Assembly (NCBI GenBank): GCA_027604505.1 | Contig: JADIIX010000113.1 | Span: 1 to 64,000 of the forward strand | Source: Gonapodya sp. JEL0774 | Lineage: Eukaryota > Monoblepharomycota > Monoblepharidomycetes > Monoblepharidales > Gonapodyaceae | Length of the DNA stretch: 64,000 bases | Reading direction: 5' to 3' | Part shown: in pieces, positions 56,394 to 64,000 of the stretch | Layout: each line of letters begins with the position of its first letter | Position numbering within the stretch: the first letter of the stretch is position 1 | Notes under the pieces: model-generated | What the model saw: only the letters and a program-made list of their open reading frames with translations | Told to the model about the DNA's origin: nothing | The model's database searches: none | Position numbers and translations under genes: made by a program

Positions 56394-59052
56394 ATGTCCG
56401 GAGAGTTGGACGCCGTCTTGATAACAGCGATCGAGAAGAGAAGCAAAGAGGCACTCATTTTAGCTCTCGCTGCTGGGGCTTCTCCGAATGCGCGCAAACA
56501 AGTGACGCTCAAAGTAAAGATTGCCAACGATTGGAGGACTGAGACTGTTGGAGCGGAAACCGCTTTGGCATTGGCGGTAGTCTACGGTCGTCTTGACTTT
56601 GTGAGAACTCTCATCCACGCTGGTAAGTTCACTTAACGTGTGAGGGATGTAGTTATTATATCGATGAGACCTCGCACACAGTTCTCCACGATGGAGAGCC
56701 AGTTTCTCCACCTCCGTCGAATGTACATTGTACCTAAATGCACATTCGTTTCCTCCATGTTTTTAGGCGCAGACGTTGAATCGCCTGTCGAATGGCGAAT
56801 CCCGAATTTTGAAACCAACTGGACATCTTCTACCTGGGATAATTCCAAGTGGCTTCTGCAATATCACTTCGACTCCATTATTGAAGTGGCATTAGGAACG
56901 GGCACGTTGTTGACCAATTTCAACGACGTTGAAACCAAGTTTACTGAGGAGTTGTCGGTGAATGCCAGATTTGCGTTGGTGAGTTGCATCGTGGGCTCGC
57001 TCGCCATAGTGTGGAGGAGTTTAGTGGAAGGCGGGGACCTTTTTGTGTTTCGCTTGGGGAGATTCATCTCTCTTGCTCCATGTTTGTTCAGAACAAGGAC
57101 GGTGGTGCGGTCACTGTCACCAATCCCTCCACCCTCACCTCCACGTGCGACTTCGGAAAAATGACGCCAGACCTTGCGATCATTAAGCTCCTCCTCCGTC
57201 ATGGAGCACGATCTACTCCAGCGTGCACCGCCCGAGTGCGGGCACTCGACAAGGCACCATTGCTTCGCGTTCTTGAATCCCAATCGGCTGAACTCGCCGA
57301 ACTCGCCAGGTCGGATTCCTTGGCTGAGAGGCTCGTGGACGCTGTCGAGAAACGTCGTTTGGACCTCCTCAAATCTGCGCTTACCGCGGGCGCATCCCCA
57401 AACGCACGTAAGAAGGTTTCCTTGTCCGTGGCAGTGCCCGGATTTGGGACAAGGAGTGAGACGGTGTTTGCGGAGAGTGCGTTGGCACTGGCAGTGTTGT
57501 ATGCACAGGAAGGGGCAGTTGCAGCCTTGTTGGAAGCAGGTAAGTGGGTTTTAGTACGTGAGGCTGTCGTCTGAGGACAGTTCCGGGCGGTTTGTCCGAA
57601 CCAATGAACCGAAGAATTATGTCTCATTTGCTTGCCTACACTATAGGGGCTAACGTTCATGCAGAGATTGAATGGCGTGTACCAAATTATGAATCGGCAT
57701 GGACGATGGCATTGTGGAACAGGACAAGGTCAGATTTCCTGCACTGGTTGTCTGTAATCGAGTTTTGAGCAAGGTGGTATCGCATTCCCGCAGATGGCTA
57801 CTGCACTACCGTTGCGACTCCATCCTCGATCTCGCGCTGGGATGTCCCAACCTCTCGTCTCCATTTCGCAACATCGAGCAAGATTATTCCATTGCATCGG
57901 ACTCACGTGGGCGACTGGCTCTCAACAAAGATGGTGGACATGTCCGTTTGCATACGCCGAGCGCGCAGGGGGAGGCACACGATGTGGGGAACTTTTCCCC
58001 CACCGTTGGGATCGTGCGCTTGTTGATCAATGCCGGCGCACAAGTTTCGGCGGGGGCGAGGGAAGCGGCCAAGGGAATGCCAGATAGGAATTTCGTTCAA
58101 ATGGTGGAGGAGGCGCTGAGAACGGCCGGTGGCGCCGCGGGGCAAGCTGCAGCTGTATCGGCAGGTGCGAGGGCTGCATCAAGTGACGCATCGATAAAGC
58201 AGAAACTTGAAGGAGAGGTAGCTGTGGAGATTTCGAAGCTGGATGAGATCGGGCGGGAGGAAACCATGCTGGGTGAGGCGAGGGCACAGCAGGTCGCGGA
58301 GCTTAGAAGAAAGCTCCAAGATGCCAAAGCAGAGCGAGATAACCTACGAGCCCGAATCGAAGAAGTCAGACGTGGAGGGAATAGTAGCCGGAGGACACCT
58401 TCCACACCGCCAGGATCCGGATCCTCAGACTTGGATCGTGAGGTCGCCTCTCTCCGCCTCCGTCTGGCGACACTGGAACGGGAGAATGCCTACTTGCGGT
58501 CCGAAGTTGACGCCTTGCGCGCCGCCCAGGTCCAATCGCCTCACGGATTCCCACCTCCGTTGGAATCTCGAAACCTTGCCCCGCCGACACCTCCCGCGTC
58601 GCAACCCCCTGTCCCTGTTCCACCCAGGCCAGCTCGCACAGTGGAGTCGATAATGTATGTGGTGGAGGCTTTCAGTCCAAGGGACAGTGATGAAATAATG
58701 TTGAGACTTGGAGATGAAGTATTTGTTAATATCGCTCACGCGGACGGTTGGGGTTCGGTGAGTTCGAGTGTGATCGGCTCTTCGCAACTTTGCATCTTTG
58801 AGCCACTCTAAACCATTATAATCTCAGGGGCACAACATCTCAACTCAAGCCGCCGGTCTCTTCCCACTCTCCCATGTCGCTTCGACGCCGGGTTCCATTC
58901 GGCATGCAAACCCACCTTCCATGCCCGCACCTCGATATGACTCGAAAGCAATATTTCCCACCTCGGGAAATGGTCAAGCTCCGCCGGTTCCCTATGACGA
59001 CCAGCCCACCGTTAGACTGGCACGGCTCCAGCCAACGTCCTCTCTGAGATGA
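56394..59052 (+). CDS. Ankyrin-unit/coiled-coil/SH3 protein, paralogue 2
   Basis: Six exons (56394-56622, 56767-56978, 57092-57539, 57647-57728, 57794-58757, 58828-59052) give 719 residues. Unit one: GASPNARK, ETALALAVVYGRLDFVRTLI, GADVESPVEWRIPNFETNW, KWLLQYHFDSIIEVALG, NKDGGAVTVTNPS, IIKLLLRHGA. Unit two: GASPNARK, ESALALAVLYAQEGAVAALL, GANVHAEIEWRVPNYESAW, RWLLHYRCDSILDLALG, NKDGGHVRLHTPS, GIVRLLINAGAQV. Residues about 456-570 are coiled coil (EISKLDEIGREETMLGEARA, LRLRLATLERENAYLRSEV). The SH3 domain at about 610-668 (MYVVEAFSPRDSDEIMLRLG, ADGWGS, GLFPLSHV) is split by an intron. Intron sites agree with paralogue 1: after the AG of ...L(E/N)AG (phase 1), inside the W..(N/T)R-W insert (phase 2), and before NKDGG (phase 0, present only in unit one here). 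It ends 267 bp from the convergent cupin gene. Confidence 0.84.
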
Positions 59053-59318
59053 GGGAGGAAGGAAGCTGGAAAGGGGAGATGCACCCAACCCGCTGGAAGC
59101 TGTATTCTCGACAATTAAAGTTAATGCTTTTCTAAAATGTCCCATTATTTGAATATGTACGCACTTCGTCAATTGCTGAGCAGTGAGTGTGGGAAATGGG
59201 GAAGGGAAAATGACATATGAAAAGATGATACTGTTGTTATGTATTTTTCCCTACGTAACTTTTACTTGTGAATACAAAGACTCTGTTCGTTGCTCAGTCA
59301 AAACTCCCTAAGATTCCC

Positions 59319-60544
59319 CTACACCCGATAAGCGGGAGGAACCGCGTACGGCCACGTGGTTGCATTGGAGAGCAGTGCGGTGATAAGATTATTGTCATTG
59401 GCGGCAGCAACATAAACTTTTGCCCAGTTCACATCTGTGTACAAACGAAATTTGGTGTTCTTGAGTATGTATAAGGTGTCGCCGTAGCCGAGGAATTGCT
59501 CGCCGAGTCCTTCGATGGCGACCTTAATCGATCCTTCCAGAACGTTGATGACGTGGCCGATGGGATAAGCAGCTGATTTGCCGTTTGCAATTGCTGCGTC
59601 CGACGTTCGGCGCATGCTTAGTGTCGCGACCGTCCCCTTTTCTGTCAGTTTGGCCAACAGCGAGATGACAATGTCCCCATGATCATTTCCACCAAGCGAT
59701 TTTGGTCCCCAACCGTTGGCGATGTAGTACGGGGTGCTGCTGTTGGAAGGGATTGTGTTGTTATCGGCGTGCCAACTGGCGTTATTCGTAGCTCCGTTTA
59801 AGTTGAGTTCGTTGTTGAGAGGGTATGTAGGTTGAACGTTCACATCAAAGAGAGCCGCTACGGCGAAGAATTGGTTCGCGGGGAACGCCAGAGGCTGATC
59901 TGGAGGGAAGGGTGCATTGACGGCTGGATTCCAGGGAGTCGAAACGTTAAAGAAGAAATCTAAACAGAAGGGAATGATGTTTAAGAGTAATGGTGGATCG
60001 AAGCAGTGCGCGAGGGAGTGCGCAACACATACCTTCGAAGCCACCGGGGAATACCACACCAATCATGTACGTATCTGGTTCGATGAAAGCATACGAGTGA
60101 ACGGTTCTCTCGGGAACAGCCCCAAAATCTCCGGGAAGCAGAATTCGCTGCTCGTTGTTTGCGTACAGCTTTACCCTTCCTTTCACGAGGAAAAATGTTT
60201 CAAAAGCTGTGCATACAACCAAGTATGCGTGAAATGAAGGTCAAAGAACGCGGGCAGTATGATAATGATTCACCTTTCGCGTGAAAGTGAGGCGGCACTG
60301 CCGCATTCACCATATCGGCTGTTGATAAGAATGCAATTTCGCCGTTGCTAGAGTTTTTGGTAACAGGGATACGGAAGATAGAGCTTCCCAACTGGAGAGT
60401 TGTTCCTTCCAAATGTCGTACGATGTAGGTCTTGGCTGATTGTGGAGTTTTCTTCACGTCAATGAAGGCAGGAATGACGGCAGATACCGACCGAATAGTT
60501 GCCAGAACGGCTGCAACGATGAAGAAAATCACTGCGAACTTCAT
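59319..60544 (-). CDS. Secreted bicupin, quercetin dioxygenase-like
   Basis: Three exons (60544-60274, 60206-60033, 59959-59319) give 361 residues. The first 22 residues are a clear signal peptide (KFAVIFFIVAAVLATIRSVSA). The first cupin has metal-ligand type sequence PPHFHAK, then FETFFLVKGRVKLYA, LLPGDFGAVPERTVHSYAF; the second cupin (GHVINVLEGSIKVAIEGLG, LGYGDTLYILKNT) lacks an HxH pair. That arrangement resembles fungal quercetin 2,3-dioxygenase, which opens the flavonol ring with a Cu, Mn or Fe centre in the N-terminal cupin. Glutamate of the usual HxH-x(3-4)-E box is present in FET. Several N-glycosylation sites (NAS, NSS, NAT) occur. It may degrade plant or pollen flavonoids outside the cell; substrate is inferred from family only. 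Divergent from the FAH gene, 377 bp apart. Confidence 0.8.
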
Positions 60545-60921
60545 GCTGAGAATGTAGTGCTTGATGTGATGTTTGGGGGAAGTTGACGATGTGTTACTTA
60601 TTATTACATTGCGGGTTTGTGTATGTATCCCATTATGAACCCTGCTCCTGCGGTCAACAGGTATCGGGATTCGGTATTCGGTTGGATATCCATTCCGCGC
60701 CACCCAGCGTTCTGTAATTGCTCCGGTGCAAAAAAAACTAACCTATGAAATTTGTGCGCAGTTGGCGGGTTTGGATGCGTTTAGATCCGTACTTTTATCG
60801 CCACTTCCCCGCATATCCTGGTTCCTTCATTTTCAGGCATCGCTTCACCGCTTCCGCGACCAATCACAACAATCAAGCAACTTCACCCCATCAATATTCT
60901 TTTCCTTCAAAATCACTCACC

Positions 60922-62543
60922 ATGGGATCATCTTGGAAGCGTTTGATTCGTTTCGAAGCGGCTGAAGGTAGAGCTGCTCGTTGACTGTGCATTCACTGCC
61001 CATCAACCGGCTCATGATCCCTCTGCGCCCTCTCACCCATCGGAGGTGGAATCCACTACGGCGAGCCCACACCATCTTCTCTCGGGTCTGATGGATCTCT
61101 CAACGCGTCTGGGACGATCACTGCAACGGAAGTTTTGGGGGGCCCATACGAGGGTAAAGTGGGCACAAGGGTCTTGACTGTGAAGCAGGTGAGTCCATTT
61201 TTTAAGAAAGAGACACGTCCACTGTGGGAGGGACTAAGAGGCGGTGATATGTTGATTGAAGAGTGAGGGAATGTGGAAGGAACGACCCTGTGTACGATAT
61301 TAACAGATAATCCATCGGTCGTTTCCCTCAACCATCACCCCTGATGTCTGCACCACAAAGTTGCTCGGTCCCCTGGAATCGACTCCGGCTCTGGCCTGCA
61401 TCGGCCTCAACTACAAACTCCACGCGGCGGAGGGTGGTGTGAGTTTGCCCCCTTTCCTTGGAAACCTCATTACCTCACCCAACTCTCCCCTTTGAAGAAC
61501 AAAATCCCGGACAATCCGGTTCTCTTCCACAAATACACGTCGGCACTCACCGGACCCGGCACAATTGAACTGATGTCTTCACTCATAGGACAGATGGATT
61601 ACGAGGCGGAGGTGAGCGTAGCAGGACGGATATTCTCAGAACCCGTGATGGACTTCTGGTGTGAACGGTCGTGTTTCCGTAGCTCGTTGCTATAATCGGC
61701 AAGGCTGGTAAAAACATTCCCAAGGAAAAGGTAATTTTCACTTTTCCAAGCTGTTATCTGTTTCAACATTCAAAAACCTGCACTGTCTCCGGTTTTGCAC
61801 TGTCTCCATTTCTGAATTTATCCACTGATCCGCCTTCCTCCAAGGCTCTTGACCATGTTCTGGGATACACTTGCGGGAACGACCTTTCGGCACGAAAGTG
61901 GCAACGTGCATGGTGAGATGTTTGATGCTGCTTCTGTCCTCTATTCTTTTCTCTCAACGCTTTTACCACGTCACTCGCCTCCCAGTGGTGGCCAATACGC
62001 CTTTGGAAAGGGAATGGACAACCTCGCCCCTATCGGGCCTCAAATCGTCGCCGCGTCAGAAATTCCGGATCCACAAGCTTTGAGGCTGAGATGTGTTTTG
62101 AATGGGAATGTCATGGTGAGTTGGGAGGTGGTGTGGGATGTTGTCTTGGTGTGTTTTGAGGCGCGTTCTGACGATTTGGTGGTGTTTTGGTATCTTATAT
62201 CCGACTTGCGTGTCGTAGCAAAATGAAACCACAGGCGACATGATCTTCACAGTTGCTGAAATTGTGTCGTTCCTGAGCACAGGTGAGTCTGACCTCCTCC
62301 TCACACTTTCACCCACCACTCACAACCCTCTCCCACTTCATGCCAACTACAGGCACCACACTTTATCCCGGTACGGTCATCATGACGGGGACTCCTAGCG
62401 GTGTAGGCTACCCCCGCAAACCTCCTGTTTTCCTGAAGCAAGACGACGTCTGTAAGATCGAGATTGATGGCATTGGGGCGCTGGAAAACAAAATAATTTA
62501 CAAGGAGGCGGTGTACGAAGTTGGTGGCTCCAAAGCAAAATAG
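60922..62543 (+). CDS. Fumarylacetoacetate hydrolase family protein
   Basis: Nine short exons (60922-60967, 61046-61188, 61307-61438, 61498-61611, 61683-61730, 61845-61912, 61986-62115, 62219-62282, 62353-62543) give 311 residues. The FAH fold is plain from residue 90: [117 protein letters not shown] and LENKI. The metal ligands (Glu in YEAE, Asp in GNDLSAR) are kept. It is of the FAHD1/FAHD2 group rather than the tyrosine-pathway enzyme itself; members hydrolyse acylpyruvates or decarboxylate oxaloacetate. No targeting peptide is obvious. It reads next to a possible flavonol dioxygenase, whose ring-opened products would need such hydrolases, but the link is only suggestive. Confidence 0.92.
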
Positions 62544-63251
62544 AATTCTTGGTATAGTATTTACAATTAAAGCAATTATCTTGCGAAATGAAGAGAACGA
62601 GGAAGTGAAGGGAAGGGGGAGTCGGGGGAGATGGGCCCCGTCTAAATATGAACACTCACTGTCGCGCACGATCACTAACCAAGAATAGAACCAGATTTGC
62701 AGCTCGTCGCGACGTGTAAATTCGTCAAGTTTACAGCAGTTTGCTGTCGGTCGTTGGAAGTTCTTATACGTATCCGATTCATCAATAAGGAGTAAACATA
62801 GTTCCAGTCTTTAATGCATGGTAACCTGATGATGTTCGCTTTGGGAAGGCGCTCACGCTATTCCCTGCACGTCCTTCCCGGTTGGACATGAAGTTCGAGC
62901 TAACAGAATATCCGAGTAGCTTTCATTTGAAGCAATCCCATGCCTCTAGCTCTTATGTATGCCGAAATATGAAAACATGATTGTATAAGACAGATATACT
63001 AGGAGAGGAAGCCATAAGCAACAACGGGAATTATGCTGTCCCACCGTTGCCTGGACGCCGGTAGGTCCCGGTCCTGCATGCGTCCAGCAAGTAATTCCAA
63101 ATAATTGATAAGAAGAATCCAGAGGTTCCCAGTGCAAGCGGTCCGAGAGAGTGTGGGGGACCTCTCAGAGTTGAAAAGATCAAAAGCTTGAAGTGCATAC
63201 CAGTGCCTCCCACATTTAACTTCCTATGGTGCGGTACACTTGACAATAACC
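62544..63251. other. Intergenic region with dispersed block, copy B
   Basis: No gene supported. The interval 63040-63210 shares two blocks with 16914-17468 (GTGGGGGACCTC...TTGAAAAGA and GTCCCGGT...CGTCCAGCA), here only about 95 bp apart. The blocks lie immediately upstream of the Zn2Cys6 gene. Confidence 0.4.
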
Positions 63252-64000
63252 ATGCAGAAGCGAAGAAGAAACTCCCCCTCCTCGTCTGATGACAATGAAG
63301 ACGCTGTCCATCAAACTTCAGCACCGAAGAATATCCGGAGAGTGAGGAAAGGTGAGACGTGATTGGTGGTGCACCTCCCGAACTAGGTTCCTCAACCTGC
63401 TTTTTGTGGGGTCCAAAAGCGTGCGATTACTGTAGAAGGGAGCATCAACGATGTGATGGAATCGAACCTACTTGTGGGAGATGTAGGAAAAAAGGTCTCG
63501 TGTGTGCTTGGGGTATGTCCTCGTTTTTTGTCCCCCATCCTCACCCCATCAGCCCAACCGACTCAGCTTATCTTTTTCACCTCCCCGGATCACAACCTCT
63601 CCGATATCTCGCATTTCAAATCGCAGGATGTGAGCGGCGGCAGAATGGCCCCAGAAAAGGATGGATAGAAGACCTTCGTACCCGTGTGGAATCGCTGGAA
63701 GCTCGACTGCTCGAAACAGTCATCTTGGAAGTCCCCTCGCACTCGGCCGCTATACTGTCTCGGCTTACTGAAGAAGACATCAGAGTTGGAACGAGAATGG
63801 GAAACGGTCCCAGGAACTATATTGACGATTCTCTCTCACGCCTACACGCCACCCTGGAAAGTTTTGCGGCGGTTTTGGAACATCGGAGACAATATTCGGC
63901 GTCGAAAGCGGCTTCGGAATGTCCACCGAACGTGCCGTTGGAGTACAGTACGCGTGACGATGAGGAACCTGAACATGTGACACCAGTCGTCCATTCACAT
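63252..64000 (+). CDS. Zn2Cys6 transcription factor, 3' part outside window
   Basis: Three exons are visible (63252-63351, 63420-63512, 63627 to window end). Exon 1 is a Ser/Lys/Arg-rich N-terminus. Exon 2 holds the zinc cluster ACDYCRREHQRCDG...TCGRCRKKGLVCAWG with the canonical six cysteines and the basic stretch after the second cysteine. Exon 3 continues CERRQNGPRKG, then a coiled-coil dimer helix (WIEDLRTRVESLEARLLE). Binuclear cluster proteins bind paired CGG sites as dimers and regulate metabolism; target unknown. The reading frame runs off the end, so the regulatory domain is missing from this sequence. Confidence 0.88.

Noticed and set aside
1-64000. tRNA, rRNA, CRISPR array, reverse transcriptase or transposase
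   Set aside because: I looked for acceptor/T-loop pairs, spaced direct repeats and catalytic motifs and found none I could support; a tRNA or repeat search program would be the decisive test.

Overview
The window is nuclear DNA from a fungus that very probably makes flagellated zoospores (Chytridiomycota in the broad sense). The fungal signs are split genes with mostly short GTGAGT...AG introns, a LEU1 isopropylmalate isomerase, a CHS7 chitin-synthase export chaperone and a Zn2Cys6 transcription factor. The zoosporic signs are a dynein-2 (intraflagellar transport) intermediate chain like WDR34/DYNC2I2 and an Abl-interactor (Abi) subunit of the SCAR/WAVE actin regulator, both lost from most non-flagellated fungi. 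Exons were joined by hand by matching splice phase; no search was run.

Layout. 1-5.6 kb holds two broken genes: a coiled-coil gene interrupted by a 113-bp tandem duplication, and a minus-strand ankyrin gene. 5.6-8.4 kb is an ankyrin-SH3-protein kinase gene, followed by a secreted PI-PLC-like protein (9.2 kb), a Pro/Ala/Thr/Glu-rich SH3 protein (11.1 kb), the Abi-like protein (14.4 kb) and a type II membrane glycosyltransferase-25-like protein (18 kb). 20.4-21.7 kb is non-coding with a recurrent TCTGAC motif. 21.7-28.1 kb is a GC- and pyrimidine-rich island with an MDR oxidoreductase (with an assembly gap in an intron) and LEU1, whose long introns carry hairpin repeats.

28.3-45.8 kb is compact: prolyl oligopeptidase, F-box/WD40 protein, NmrA-like protein, SUA5, an MFS transporter with a 12-nt microexon, the dynein-2 intermediate chain and a DUF4291 protein. 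46.6-53.2 kb has a hypothetical gene, a divergent two-domain AAA protein and CHS7. 53.6-59.1 kb is a head-to-head pair of paralogues with ankyrin, coiled-coil and SH3 parts. A secreted bicupin, an FAH-family hydrolase and the start of a Zn2Cys6 regulator end the window.

The most distinctive biology is a paralogous family (5.7-8.4, 53.6-56.3 and 56.4-59.1 kb) built from two copies of an enlarged ankyrin unit. The unit has a conserved non-ankyrin insert (EW-x-(V/I)-PN ... W ... RW ... Y-x-FDSI(L/I)) ahead of a C-terminal SH3 domain; one member also carries a kinase. Five SH3 proteins lie in 64 kb. Together with Abi they suggest, by inference only, signalling and actin-scaffold functions.
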